Below the pieces are notes generated by a model, which had not been told where the DNA came from, ran no database searches, and saw only the letters and a program-made list of their open reading frames with translations. Shown here in pieces: positions 1 to 22,156 of a DNA stretch of 64,000 bases; position 1 is the first letter of the stretch; every line of letters starts with the position of its first letter. Location of the stretch: NCBI GenBank assembly GCA_963942565.1, contig OZ012698.1:28367744-28431743 (forward strand), in the 5' to 3' direction. The position numbers and the translations under genes are program-made. The stretch is from Maea johnstoni. Taxonomy: Eukaryota; Annelida; Polychaeta; Spionida; Magelonidae.

Positions 1-2209
1 GATCCACCTTATGCACTACGCACACATGCAAAGTCGCACGGCTGTTTGAGAACTCAATACCATATCACAACTCATAAATCAAAACAACTGCTTGCGAGGA
101 CAAATACTCCACCCACCAAAGGACAATATACAAAAAGATAAGCTCCCTACTTGGTGTGATCTCGTGCACGTGATCTCGTGATGGTAGAAACGGGATGCTG
201 GGTCGTTCACGAGATAGAAAGGACGCTTTCCATTATCGATATAAATTATCTCATATTTGGAGCTAACGAGATAAAAATATCTCCTAATGGCCTGGAAAGT
301 TGTAAAATTTGATTCTCTTTCATTCGCAGATATTGAGCCCGTCGCGACAACCGACAATTGACGAGATCATCAGGATCTAATTCATCACGTGACCAGTGAC
401 GCGCGGACGTATGAAATCTATACGATCACGTGGTCCCTGGCGCGTGGACGAATGAAATATGATATATTACAGAAGAAAGGCAAACACGAGTGAGATAGGT
501 TACACGCGACAGCAATATATCACTCGACACTTATCGGTGGTCTTTTCAGTCGGATACCTCAACAGGTGTTTTGAACCCCGCCCTAATTCAGCCTCGTGAA
601 AACTGAGCAAAAATATAATAAAAAATATAATATCACATCCCTCTTTGGCGCCACCTCACAATGTTGATGAAATACCTCAGGTGAAAGCATAGTTTGGAAA
701 ACAAAGTGAAGGAGAAATGTTAATCATGACACTACCAACAGCCCTCTTTCAAGTTTTTATTAGTAAAATCGTTCTTCTTTTAAAAGTTATTGTCAAAAGT
801 ATCAAAGATCCAGACAGCAAACGCCCAAGGGAAGTTTTAAGCATTAATGGGTTAAGAAACACGGCGTTTTAATTTAGACTCGTTACAAGCTTGTGATACT
901 AACAATTTTGAGTATCGGTACTCCTATAAAAACGAAAAGAAAATTCCATAGATATTGTTGCCGTTTTTGGATATGCCCATGTATGTTGAGTGGGAATACT
1001 ACAATAAATAGTAGGTACGTATGCTTGCTTTATCAAAACAAAGAAACAACGTAATCAACGGACCAGGTGTCTTTGTTGCAAATATCTGCAAATTTTGTTT
1101 AGTGCATTTGGAAGGATACTATTAGTGCGTTCTCCTAGTAACGGAATTAACCGCCAGGTGGCCAGTCAGTCTAGTAATAAAAACCTAGCCAATCTCAAGC
1201 CTATAGTACAGGGAGCATCACGTATTATATTGCTGCCTCTTGCATTCCTTCGAATGCAATCATGTTACCCACTTACATTAAGAGGGAACACATAGTCTGA
1301 CGACTACAAATAACTCCTCTAAAAGAGCGATATTTCAAAAATGTTTGAAATATTATTGTTACCGGTAAATCCAACATGAACAACAACTTTCTGTCAGATA
1401 CTCCTCAAAATATGACTTTGTTATAAAGATATATCCATTTGTGCAAGATCATGCGTTCACATCAGATGTAAATGCGCTTAGTTTTTGCACTTTCTAAACT
1501 TTCTCTCGCTATAGTTTGGGTTTATTCAACATTTGATAATCTACATGAGAATGCAGGCTGCTTAGGGGCGGCCTCCATGGCCGAGCTGATTAATGCACTG
1601 CTTGCCGTGATCGTTAATCTGTATTCAAAAATACAAGTGAAGCATCAAATTCAGTACGAGACTCATTTCGTCATACTTCTCAACATTTCCTGAGTTAAAA
1701 CCGTGATTAACATTTTTGTCTTGTTGCGCGTTTTTGGGCATCTGTCACATACTTAGTATTGCAGCAGTTGGACACCCCTGCCATTTACTCACTGTGGAGT
1801 ATTAAGTAGTTTAGATGTATTTCCCTATGTGCGCATTTAGTTTAGGTTCATATTATAGGTTCAAGCCTCACATTGTTGCCATCTGCCTCCAACTAGATAA
1901 TATATTCTATAAGCGAGAGATAAGTTAGCTTTAATTCTACAACCATTTGCGTAATGCGGGCTTAATATTGTGCAGATATGCCGCCGTATCTTCGACACCT
2001 GGGCCCGAGTACAGAAATTCACTATCAATTTGGATCCCCGGAAATCGATGAACAGCATTTGGAGCAAGTTGCAGTGACGGAACGATTTCGATGAGTAATG
2101 AGCAAAAAAGTTTCTTTTGTAATAATGATAATGTTTATAACGATACGGGGGCAAGCTGCTTGATAAATGATTGTTTTTCATGTCGCGTCGGCGACAATGC
2201 TATAGTAAA
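1..2209. other. intergenic, no gene recognised
   Basis: No exon-like or protein-like stretch was recognised here. Around 386-420 and 426-460 there is a degenerate direct duplication, each half containing a CACGTG core and a GACG..ATGAAAT stretch. The stretch at about 160-300 contains several ATCTCGT / ACGAGAT words in both orientations and looks like a dispersed repeat, but I cannot name it. Confidence 0.5.
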
Positions 2210-2225
2210 GAAAGCTCGAGAGAGC

Positions 2226-2226
2226 T

Positions 2227-2275
<49 letters not shown>
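2226..2275. repeat. (GA)n microsatellite
   Basis: About 25 uninterrupted GA dinucleotides, preceded by two GAGAGCTC blocks. Confidence 0.95.
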
Positions 2276-2278
<3 letters not shown>

Positions 2279-2279
2279 G

Positions 2280-3698
2280 TTTTGTATAATTGTTCTACCG
2301 CGTAATTTACGCTTCTTAAAGGTTATTTGCACTTTTACAGAAATCTTTTAAAATGGATGTCCAAAGAATATTATTGATAAATTAAGGAATGAATGAAACA
2401 AAAATTCTTAAAATCTAAAAAGATATAATTGATAAATAAATCAACCAATCGATTTGCAGTAAATAAAAATATCATGGTTAGAAGAGTTGCTTTCATTTCT
2501 TCAAGAACCACCGGTCATCCATCAGACTTTGCTATTTGGTGTCTGTTGGATATTTTAAACATTAATCGTTTTAGCAGGGTTCATAGCATTGAAGAAAAAA
2601 CAATATCTACGTTTCATTATTCTAATTAATACACACTTATTGATTAAAACACTTCCTGTCTAATACCAGAGGTATGCAATAGATATAAATGTTAATTTTT
2701 CGAAGAGTTGTGTCTTTAATTTCTTAATGAATTGTGTTGAATATTTACAAGAATCCTCCCGTATTTTCAAATTTAAAGGGTAAAGAAATACACAAACTTA
2801 TCAAGTTAAAATGTGTTTGAAGGTATATATGATGTATGCACTAATCTCATCAGCTTAACAAACATTCCCATGACCTTTAACGAGAAGCCTAATTCAAACA
2901 TGGGAATGTTGACTTTCATTTCAGATGTCATTCAAATAACGATTTCTTCAATTGTCAAAACGTTTAAATGCTATTCATTAAAACAGCTCTAATGAAACCA
3001 GCCCGTCGCTCAACCTAGAAAGCAGTATATATTTATGTTGTCTGTACCAGTCTTTGACAGCCCCACCCGCCCTCTGGCGGTAACCCAGGGCAATAAATTA
3101 ATTTTATTACGCATGGTAACGGGATTTCAAATACTCTAATGATTGATAAAACTGTTTTATAAAATTAAATTAGTGTTTTTACGATTGGGAAAATTAGGAG
3201 AGGCAAGGTTATCATAAATATGGAATGCGACGCCTGTCATAGTGCGAATCTAGAATGATTGGAATACTATATATCAGACATTTCAATGTCAGTGACACTC
3301 AATTTCAAAAATGACAGCAAAAATGTACCCTCACACATGGTTGTAAATTCAATTGGAAATATAAATGTAGGTTTGATTTTCTGATGTTGTTGAATAGTGT
3401 AGTATACATGTGTTGTGACTGAGTATATCCACCGATTGAGGGCCTACATACTTGGTGAGGATATCAAAGAAAAACAAGAAAAACCAAATATTTAGGGTCA
3501 TTTACACAATAGTAGATTATACCAGAGATGTACATTACCTAGGCTTTTTGTATTTTTGTTTATGCAGAACCTTAAAATGGTTAAAATTAAAGACAGAATA
3601 GTATAAACACACAAACGTTTTGAGTTAAATATATTAAGGAATTCCAACGATGATGCGTATGCACCGAACAAGCACTCATTCCATGATACTATGCTCCG

Positions 3699-3700
<2 letters not shown>
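2280..3700. other. intergenic, no gene recognised
   Basis: AT-rich sequence without a convincing reading frame, splice pair or repeat structure on either strand. Confidence 0.5.

Positions 3701-3702
<2 letters not shown>

Positions 3703-3785
<83 letters not shown>
3703..3785. repeat. (AT)n microsatellite
   Basis: About 40 AT dinucleotides, followed by degenerate ATAC/GTGT repeats to about 3820. Confidence 0.95.
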
Positions 3786-3789
<4 letters not shown>

Positions 3790-3915
3790 TACATGTATAT
3801 GTGTGTGTGTATATATATAATCAAATATCATTTAAATGACGGTTGCAATAATATAGGCGAATCTATTTGATGTCCCATGGTGTAACCGTACCTAAATTCC
3901 TCTACATAGAGAACA

Positions 3916-4056
3916 TTAACCCTTATGCTACTGGTGACCAATTTGGTCAATACAAATGATGCGAAGAAAAACTTAAAAAAAAGGTTAAGATGTTTTTCAA
4001 GAAACTTTAGACCCTTGTCCCTCGGACGAAAGTAGCCTCAGCTTTGGAAGGGCTAA
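3916..4056. mobile_element. TTAA-flanked MITE, family A copy 1 (decayed)
   Basis: Begins TTAACCCTTATGCT and ends with a degenerate GGAAGGGCTAA. The interior shares 'ggacgaaagtagcctcagc' and 'caatacaaatgatgc' with copies near 32.9, 33.8, 37.7 and 45.1 kb. TTAA borders plus CCCTT termini suggest a non-autonomous piggyBac-like element. This copy is shorter and more diverged than the others. Confidence 0.6.
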
Positions 4057-4169
4057 AACGAGTCAATTGTGTTGGTTAGGGGACTAACTAAGGGCGACTA
4101 GTATGATCAAAACGCGATAACTGACAAAAAGGGCCTGTCCATCAGTCTATATGGGCAAAGGTTTGCATG

Positions 4170-4372
4170 TTAACTCATTCACACCAGGGGCGTCCACAAG
4201 GTCGGACATATATGCAAATACCTTGATATCAAAGCAATATTTTATGAATAAAGTCATTGAATGTAATTGGTCCAGCTAGGTTTAATAATCTCTCATCGAT
4301 TGTTTTTTCGAATATCATTTTAATTGTTGAGTCATGGTAGAAGTTGTCAGACTAGGGATGCAAATGGGTTAA
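4170..4372. mobile_element. TTAA-flanked MITE, family B
   Basis: About 203 bp bounded by TTAA on both sides. The termini are imperfect inverted repeats: TTAACTCATTCACACC on the left, and TTAACCCATTTGCATC when the right end is read in reverse. It ends only 36 bp before the GLOD5-like start codon, so it probably forms part of that gene's promoter or 5' UTR. A piggyBac-like origin is inferred from the TTAA borders. Confidence 0.55.
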
Positions 4373-4408
4373 ATGCAAGTTGCTAGATAAACACAGGTGC
4401 AGTTGAAG

Positions 4409-14085
<9,677 letters not shown>

Positions 14086-16580
14086 TTTGTTGATCCAAAA
14101 GAGGCCTGACGATTTTGGAAATATTTCACTTACAAAAGAATTTTCTTGAAATCATTTCTAGGAGAAATGTTGATCAGAAACCAAATCACAACTCTCCTTC
14201 AAATATTATATGAACTTCTGCTTTAGTCTATTTATTATTAGTTATTTTCAAAAGTTTGAGAGAAACAAACAATACCTTATAGAGAAACACTGATTGTTAA
14301 TGGATTATTTGATGAAATGAATTTTATCCTTAGCTTTTGTCACACACACACACACTAGTCTATAAGCATATGTAGCAAAATAGGAGTTCCGTTTCAGGTT
14401 CATGTTAATTTTTTGGAGATTATTACTTAGTTGGTCCTACTCAAATCTGGATGAAAAATTCAAAAAAATGTCTCCATTTTCTTATGATACGCAGGGCTAA
14501 AACTTGGTTAGCCTTGTGAGAGATACACAACTAAATGAGGGACATCAAATATGACATTCTCCCCATCTAAATTGTGCTGGGAAAAATAATCCGTGCCATG
14601 CTTTGTCACTTCTGGAGGGAAGATGAAGTCTTTAAACCTATTTGCATATGGAGTGGAGACACTGACTTATTTGAGTATTTGAAAAAAATATTGCAAGACA
14701 TAGCTTAAACTAAGAGGGACAACATTCAGATATTTCTTAAAATCAGATATTCCTGTTGGAGTTTATGTATGCTCCACTTATGAATGGGATAACAGGTTGC
14801 ATGAGGCAGACTGAAAAGTAGTTTTTTTAAATTTTCAATTCACACTGTTGACTGATGCAAAACTCGAATTTTTTCATCATAATATAATGGATGACATGCA
14901 AGTGATGTATTTATGATTAAGCATTCATAACTGATGCAACATCTTAATACAGCTTGGGAGTTAGGAGCAATGGAAATACAACAATGAAGACGAAACTCTA
15001 GAATATTTGTTCTATTATTTATTTCTGAAACCTCATCAGAATACACACTTCCATGTTATTCATGCCTCTGGCTTAGAAGCAGAGATTCTGGTTTACCACT
15101 CTTACAACCATGAATAAGAAAAATGATAAGTTAATGAGGTACACACCTCACTCCTTGACAACTAACCCTCTGCCAAGAATGCATTTTCACACTGCAGCAA
15201 ATAACTTAATATAGTAACGACTGGCTAAAATTTTGAATGAGTCAATTTGTTGACAGAGAAACAGCAGTCAAATCAAGCTGCAAAATAAAACTATGAACTT
15301 CAAATTGAAATATGTACTGCATACAGTGCACTAAAGGCATTTTCTTGAAAATTTGAAACCATGCTACTCAACAAAAGGATGCTATTTAACATACAGCAAA
15401 TATGCAACAAGAAAAGGTTTAAAAATTTGAAAAATGCATTTTTGTAACAATGTTGTGTTACAACTATGAATGTAAATAAGAGATACATCTTTTATTGTTC
15501 ATAATTTCAGATGGTCTGGGGTCATATAAGGAGTAATACCAAAAATATGGTTATAGTTATAAAAGAGAGTATGTTACACATGGACGTTGCATTAAAATGT
15601 GGGTCTTCCACCATTGAGAGATGTAAAGCATTCCTTGCAGAAAACTATGCGAGTATAGGAAGCCCAAGTAAAGGAAGAAAATGTCCAGAAATATGACATA
15701 TCTACTGCTACATCTACATTGACTAGCTACCTGCACAATTACCTAGATATAATTTCCTAAGCCACACATCTGTATTCTTGCATGAAATACAGGAAAGTGG
15801 AAGTAAAGAATGTTGTCAATGACACATTCCTATGATTTTCATATTGTGGTGCCACCTACAGGATCTTTGAACTATTGGAGAGGTTGCTCTACAAACTTGT
15901 TCACCAGATACCAAAATATATTTCAAATATACACTGAGGAAAAAAACCCTTAGATCTCCATGTTTTCTCAGCTTTAAATATATACCCCACCAACAAACTC
16001 CTCAGTAAGCAAACTGTCTATTACTATTTGAGTACTTGGAAAATAGTTTGATTTCTTCAAAAGATGGCATAACAGTACATACACCAGCAACCTCAAAACA
16101 CAAGTAACAAATGGAATAAGAAAACAATGGTATGCATCCAGTACAACAAGGGTGAGTGTAGGTGACAGAACTCCAGACACATACACGTAAGATGAGAAAA
16201 TCAGGAGCATAGGAACTAAAGCCTATTTAATGAGATGACCATTGTAAACAACCTATTTGACAAGGAAAGGATCTGGAACAAACACAACAAGAAACCAGTC
16301 TCAAACAGGACCAAGAATGGGATGAGAGACTTGAGGAAACTACCATTGGAAGAAACATGCCCCGTACCACCCAATTTGCAAGGGAAAGTGAAGTTAACAG
16401 AATCTATAAATACTTCATGAGAAACAAAAGCAGGTTCAAGGAAAACCGCAGATTCATACACTTGCAGCCACAAAATGCCAATAACACCTGGAACAGGAAG
16501 ACAATGGTGTGCATATAATAAAATACGGGCGAATGTAGAAGACAGAACTGACGCTACATACATGTAAGATGGGAAAATCA
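14086..16580. other. downstream of GLOD5-like gene, nothing firm
   Basis: AT-rich sequence. A CA microsatellite occurs at about 14340-14356. Between 16140 and 16580 two stretches repeat each other ('gggcgaatgtagaagacagaactgac' type versus 'ggtgagtgtaggtgacagaactccag' type), both running into 'agatg(a/g)gaaaatcaggagcataggaact', so the LINE region downstream appears to contain a local duplication. Confidence 0.4.
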
Positions 16581-16589
16581 GGAGCATAG

Positions 16590-17150
16590 GAACTTCCAAG
16601 AAAACAAATGCAGATTTGGAGAGTACTGCCACTACAATCACACTCCAGGAAACAGAAGACCTGGATGCTACGAAAGTAGACAAAAAACATCATGAGAGTG
16701 ACTAATAATAACAATGGGCCATGTGCTCAAACATCAAATATGGAGATAAGCTGGATTTCATAATGCAAACACTGGACAAGCTAGATTTATTGGAAATATT
16801 AGCAAAAGAGGTGGTAGAACATAAAACCTGTTGAATTCTGCCATGTGTCAATGTAGGAGATGAAAAGGGAGAATCTCAGGTTATAAAGAGCACTGTGAAA
16901 CTCGGGGGTGAAATTGCACCGCTAAGAACAGAGAGGAGAACAGACTACAAGAGGCTATTAGATACCAAATGGAGGAGCATGCAAGATAACCTGCTGTTTC
17001 ATGGAGTACCTGAAAATAAGGATGAGAGGTCTGTAGAGTCAACACTCAGAGGATTTATGACTAGAGAGATGAAGATAGAAGGGGACAAATATGACTTTTC
17101 TGGACCGCACAGGATAGGTGTAACAGGGGCTGTTGTAGCTGTGGGTGACC
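16590..17150 (+). pseudogene. LINE ORF1 fragment (CCCH finger, coiled coil, L1-like ORF1 domain)
   Basis: Three pieces in order on the plus strand. The first is a CCCH-type finger, CRFGEYCHYNH (near 16605), with C-X5-C-X3-H spacing. The second is a heptad-like stretch, KLDFIMQTLDKLDLLEILAK (near 16750). The third is an L1-type ORF1 RNA-binding segment, RSMQDNLLFHGVPE to FSGPHRIGV (16975-17120). This is the usual architecture of an L1-like ORF1, here with a CCCH finger at its N-terminus. The copy is broken by frame changes and stops between the pieces. Confidence 0.55.
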
Positions 17151-17510
17151 TTTGTAGTTGCTGACCTGGCAACCCTGTGGAGATCCAGTAGCCCTTTCTT
17201 AGAAGATTAAATTATGATAGGAGGAAGTGTTTGCACACACTACAGTGGTCTTTGTCTCTGTCATTCTGACTACGGATGCCAACCAGACAACACCTATCTC
17301 AACTGGTCTCCCGCTATAGTAAGTAACCTTATTACCTTCATTTCTACTTGCTCAACGTGCTTCCTCCTACTAGTCACTCACAGTAACAGCAGGGTCACGG
17401 TGCTTCTGGCCAACATTGTATGAATTTCTAGTATATTTAATAAAGCTTTAAAAATATATCTCTCCAGTTATATTTAACCCTTTCCTTCCTCCAGCCACTT
17501 AAACTTCTCC
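17150..17510. other. unassigned sequence between LINE fragments
   Basis: Contains an AATAAA at about 17442 and no recognisable coding sequence. It could be an untranslated LINE region or a separate insertion. Confidence 0.35.
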
Positions 17511-17539
17511 TCAAACCCTTCTTCTGTAACCGAAGAGGG

Positions 17540-18655
17540 ATGACAACAAACTATTCTACAGCATCATCGGCAAACAGCGAAGCGGGAAGAAAACTAATAC
17601 CACAGAACTCATCCTGAACAACCATCTCTATTCTGGGGATCTCTTGCCTGCCTGGGATGAGCACTTTGAACAACTGGCCACCCCCTCCTGGAACTTAAAT
17701 TTTACAGAGGAAAGACAAGCCCTGGCCCACTTCAATGTGTCAGTCATAGAAAGTCTGGAGAGGGGCGAGCTAATGCCATTCGACATCACAAAGCAAGAGG
17801 TGATTGAAATCATAGACTCGCTCAAGCTAAACAAAGCCAAGGACGTCAACAACCTTGTGGCGGAGCATCTCAAAATGGCCCCATGCCTTATCGCTGACTT
17901 CCTGACTCCAGTAATTAACACCATCTTTAACACTGGAATCATCCCAAAATCTCTCAAAGAAGGACTCCTTCACCCTGTGCACAAGAAAGGAAAGGAGAAG
18001 GACATCCAAGGTAACTATAGGTGCATCACCATAACCCCTATCCTGATGAAAGTGATGGACATTATACTACTAAAGCACCAACAAGCTGCCTCCCCATCTA
18101 GACTGCATCCACTACAGTTTGGCTTCATAGTGGGTAGATCTGGCCTCCACGCAGCCTTCCTACTCACTGAGAGCATCGCTGAGGCAAAGGATAACCGAGA
18201 ACTTCTATATGTGGCCTCACTGGACGTCCAGAAGGCATTCGATACGCTCCAACACCGGAGCCTTCTTGACAAGCTTCACATGATGGGAGTGGCAGAATCT
18301 CAAAAAGGATATGTACAACGGGATGCTATCCAGAGTTACCTAGGAAGGGAAAACGTCCAAAAATGCTCTACAAGTAAAGCAAAGGAACGGTCAGGCTAAA
18401 ACCACCAGCCCTGATGACTACATCACCAACCTGACACTCCTGCTCGACCTAATCTACCAATCAGGAGCTGGCTTTCACATAGTAAGTATTGGCATCCCAT
18501 CACCTACCTGCGCTGATGATATGCTTGCTATGGCCACAGACATGGGAGATGCCCAGAGCCTGATATTGTATTATGCTAATGCTGAGCACTACATCATCCA
18601 CCCTGAGAAGTCTGTCATGGTACCATTCTATGTGAAATCTAAAGCTGATGAGTAA
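17540..18655 (+). pseudogene. LINE ORF2 reverse transcriptase fragment
   Basis: Reads DDNKLFYSIIGKQRSGKKTN (from about 17540), LPAWDEHFEQLATPSWN, LKLNKAKDVNNLVAEHLK, GIIPKSLKEGLLHPVHKKGK, GNYRCITITPILMKVMD, HPLQFGFIVGRSGLHAAF and YVASLDVQKAFDTLQHRSLL, then in a shifted frame VSIGIPSPTCADDMLAMA with the catalytic A-D-D box near 18515, ending with a stop near 18653. This is the fingers-palm part of a non-LTR reverse transcriptase. The segment between the QKAFD and ADD boxes is shorter than usual and out of frame, so the copy is dead. No endonuclease is visible upstream. Confidence 0.8.
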
Positions 18656-18659
18656 TTAA

Positions 18660-18893
18660 GATGCTGATGCTTATTCTTAGTCTACTATTTATAAGTCTGT
18701 ATTATTGACAGATGGTCAGGGGACTTGTGTCATCTTTGTCCTTCCTGCAGAGGGCAGCACAGGCTTGTCTTTTTATTTTTTGTATAATGATAGGCAAGAT
18801 TGTGATTTTTCTGCCTATACTTTATGGCTAGTTTGGCACTCGCAGACCTTAATTTCATCCAGGGTTTTTTTCTCAAATCTTTTGAGGTCACAG
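18660..18893 (-). pseudogene. LINE ORF2 3'-end fragment, copy 1
   Basis: The minus strand reads a decayed version of KLRSASAKLAIKYRQKNHNL, AYHYTKNKKTSLCCPL, with stops. It is clearly homologous to the better-kept copy at 20082-20420. Its orientation is opposite to the RT fragment beside it. Confidence 0.6.
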
Positions 18894-19618
18894 ATTTAGC
18901 CTTTTTTCAAATGCAATGTTCAATAAAATACTCAAAAGAAACCAATGCCCTGAAGAAGGCAGAAGTGAAAATAAAAAGTATCTATAAAAACAAAGGCAGG
19001 AAAGCTGAAATGTGCAGGAAAGCTGAAATGTGCAGAAAGTGTTTGAAAGGGTCATCCTCAACAGACAATGCCCAACCATAGACCAATCAATGAGTGAATT
19101 CCAAAATGGAGCCAGAAAGAAGAGAACCTCATCTGAACTTTTATACAGAAAAGAACAAGCCAAGAAACCGGGCAAGTAACACAATTAAGCAAAAGTTAAG
19201 AACCTATAAGTCAAGACCCTAAGGAATGGATGAAAATACCAATGACAGTGGAAAGGAAAGCGAGAACAAGTATGTACAGAACGCAATAGTTACCAGAGGC
19301 AGAACTAAGATAGTAGCAAAAACTCAATTTAAGTACCACTAATATGCAAGGGCCAGAGGAAGACAGGTAGGAATTTTCACCACCTGGACGAAGAGCAACA
19401 ACTCTGTAGATGGCTACAGCTACAATCACTACAAATCAAGAGCAATCCATAGAAATCTTCGATATTAATAGAATAAAACACAGTGAACTACAGGAAATCC
19501 ATGATGAAATAGAAAATGAAGGACAGTACATTGTGGAAATGTCTAACAGGGCAATCCAACAGTAAAATGTGATTGTAGCAAAATTTGAGCGCTTCAAGGA
19601 AAGAGAGGAAGTCAACTT

Positions 19619-19822
19619 GTGAAGGAACTAGCAGGTACCCACTTTGGAGTGAATAAGCAAGTCCCAAAAGAGTGGGCAGAACGACGCAAAATACTAATGC
19701 CCAAAATGAGGGAGGCAAAAGCTCAAGGCAAGAAAACCAAGTTCATAGAGGATAAACTATTAGTAGAGGGAAGATTTGTATCAATCCCAGTTAGTCAGGC
19801 TATGGAAGTACCTGATAATGGA
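19619..19822 (+). pseudogene. LINE ORF1 C-terminal domain fragment
   Basis: 67 residues: GTHFGVNKQVPKEWAERRK, ILMPKMREAKAQGKKTKF, IEDKLLVEGRFVSI. The 'FGV..Q.P.EW..RR..L.P.MREAK..GK...F..DKL..DG' wording is the C-terminal domain common to L1-like ORF1 proteins of invertebrate LINEs. Probably belongs with the fragments at 16590 and 20436. Confidence 0.55.
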
Positions 19823-20081
19823 TAGGATAAGCAGGAAGAGGGTGGCCCTAGGTACGATGGTAATTCACTTGGAACACCTAGTCACGAATATTTAGATTCT
19901 AGTTATAATATAACTGGTCAAAATTATATATCTATTCATAAACTTCTACGAAGAGAAATTAATACAAGGAGATATTAGGTAAACAGTGATATCAAATTTG
20001 AATGTGGAAATGTGTGTAGACTAAATTCCAAGTTTAAAATTCCAGAATTTCATGAATTTTTGAAGAAATACTTTTTTTTTC

Positions 20082-20420
20082 TTACTGCTTTGTCAGGAGT
20101 CGGGTTTCTCTATGTTCCATTCCCTCTCTTATCTCTTCGGTTGCTCTGCTGATGCTATCAGTTTCATCACTATATATGTCACTTATTTTTAGTCCGCTAT
20201 TTATGTGCCTGTATGATTCACATGTGGTCAGGTGATTCATGCCGTCTCTGTCCTTGCATAGAGGGCAGCACATGTCAGTCTTGTTGTTTTTATAGTGATA
20301 GGCAAGATTATTCATTTTAAGCCTATATTTAATGGCTAATTTGGCACTTTGAGATTTCATTTCTTCCAGGTAGTTCTTTTTCTCAAATAAGGAGAATGCA
20401 GATATGATGATAGGTGCCGT
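20082..20420 (-). pseudogene. LINE ORF2 3'-end fragment with terminal zinc knuckle, copy 2
   Basis: The minus strand encodes FEKKNYLEEMKSQSAKLAIK, YRLKMNNLAYHYKNNKTDM, CCPLCKDRDGMNHLTTC, then about 45 residues to a stop at 20082. The Cys/His cluster followed by a short tail is typical of the C-terminus of LINE ORF2 proteins. It abuts a plus-strand ORF1 fragment at about 20436. Confidence 0.65.
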
Positions 20421-20435
20421 TACATACATCCACAT

Positions 20436-20771
20436 ATGCAAAGTGCAAGGAATACGTGGAACAAAAACTTGAAGATTTGCAGAAATTTCAACAATGATAT
20501 GTGCAACAGACCTGACTGTCGTTACCTATACATAAGGAAAAATAATGAGGGATGCAGAAATTTTCATGGAAAAGGATGTAGATTTGGTGAATATTGCAAG
20601 TATAACCACACCTATAAACACAGATACGAGCAAGAAACCTGCAGACCAACTGAAATGGAAGAAACCACCAAAGAGAGATACACCAGAAACGAAGGCGACC
20701 CAAGAAATGAAATACTTCAAATGCAAAAAGCAATACTGCTTTATGTGTGTATCAGAGACCAAGATCAATGA
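20436..20771 (+). pseudogene. LINE ORF1 N-terminal fragment with CCCH fingers
   Basis: Encodes LKICRNFNNDMCNRPDCRY and then CRNFHGKGCRFGEYCKYNH. The second is a clean CCCH finger (C-X7-C-X5-C-X3-H) and the first a partial one. The second finger matches the fragment at about 16605, so both come from one LINE family. A host CCCH zinc-finger exon is a less likely alternative because no splice sites fit. Confidence 0.5.
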
Positions 20772-20930
20772 CCTGGACATTCTCACAGTACTAGACAATT
20801 TACCAGAGAAATATACAGTTATATTCAAGAATAGGTACTCACTGACTGATTACAAAAGGGAAAGGTATTGCAATTATATTTCATGGAAAACATTTTGAGA
20901 AACGCCAAGTTGAAAGACAGTTCAGGATTT

Positions 20931-21675
20931 GTTCAATAGATGGCGTTAGCTGCCAAGCAGTCCCAGAGGCTGCTGATCAACCCAACGTTGGAAGATTTCT
21001 TAAGCATGTCAAATAGTTACCTCAGTTGAGGAATTATGAAGATGTTGGCATAATGGTAGCATTAATATTTCAGTAACTCAGCCAATTCATTATATAAGCA
21101 TTAAAAAGATAACTTATGTTCAATAGATGGCGTTAGCTGTCAATCAGCCCCAGAAGCTACTGAAGAACCCAGCACTGGAAGATATCATAAGCATGTAAAA
21201 TAGTTACCTCAGTTGAGGAATTATGAAGATATTGGCACAATGGTAGCATTAATATTTCAGTAACTCTGGCAAATCATTATTCAAGCATTAAAACAATAAA
21301 TAACTTTTGTTCAATAGATGGCGTTAGCTGTCAATCAATCCCAGAGGCTACTGAACAACCCAACACTGGAAGATATCATAAGCATGTAAATAGTTACCTC
21401 AATTGAGGAATTATGAGGATGTTGGCACAATGGTAGCATTAATATTTCAGTAACTTAGGCAATATTCAAGCATTAAAACGATAACTTATGTTCAATAGAT
21501 GGCGTTAGCTGTCAATCAGTCCCAGAGGGTACTGAAGAATACAGCACTGGAAGATATCATAGGCATGTCAAATAGTTACCTTAATTGATGAATTATGACG
21601 GTGTTGGCACAATGGTAGCATTAATATTTCAGCAACTCAGGCAATTCATTATTTAAGCATTAAAATGATAAATAA
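20931..21675. repeat. tandem repeat, 4 units of about 181-191 bp
   Basis: Units start at about 20931, 21118, 21309 and 21490, each opening 'gttcaatagatggcgttagc' and continuing with a block containing 'aggaattatga' and 'tggtagcattaatatttcag'. Divergence is low to moderate. No coding potential is seen. Confidence 0.9.
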
Positions 21676-21689
21676 CTAATCCATTAAAA

Positions 21690-22075
21690 CATTTCTCCCA
21701 GATATGAACGCATACATCATTCATACTGCACCATATCAGAAATGCCTGTGCCATAATGATATCATTTTGCCCACTAAAAGAACAAATAACTACACCTCTT
21801 TTCATAGATCACATGTTCTGATAATATTGTATTGGAAATGGCCCTTCATTCATGTTAGAATATTCCTTGAAATTCAGTTTGTCATCCCTCATCTTAATAA
21901 CCATCTACATGGGAAATCCTAAGAAAACATTCCATTTGATATTATATCAACTGTTTATAGCATACAGGTGGACTTTCAGCTCACTTTCATCACCCACTGA
22001 GATGATAAGTAAATTCTAGGAATTTAAAGCTACACTCCTCAATTCCATACTTGTATTATAAATTACACATTATGT
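21690..22075. other. intergenic, nothing recognised
   Basis: No convincing gene or repeat. Confidence 0.4.
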
Positions 22076-22076
22076 A

Positions 22077-22078
<2 letters not shown>

Positions 22079-22154
<76 letters not shown>
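22079..22154. repeat. (AT)n microsatellite
   Basis: About 38 AT dinucleotides. Confidence 0.95.

Positions 22155-22156
<2 letters not shown>

Noticed and set aside
79-357. 92-residue frame on the minus strand
   Set aside because: No recognisable domain, and it lies in sequence with repeated ATCTCGT words that looks like a dispersed repeat.
15511-15696. Frame MVWGHIRSNTKNMV... resembling a transposase 'VWG.I...G' box
   Set aside because: Only one short box matches loosely, and the surrounding sequence gives no further transposase motif.
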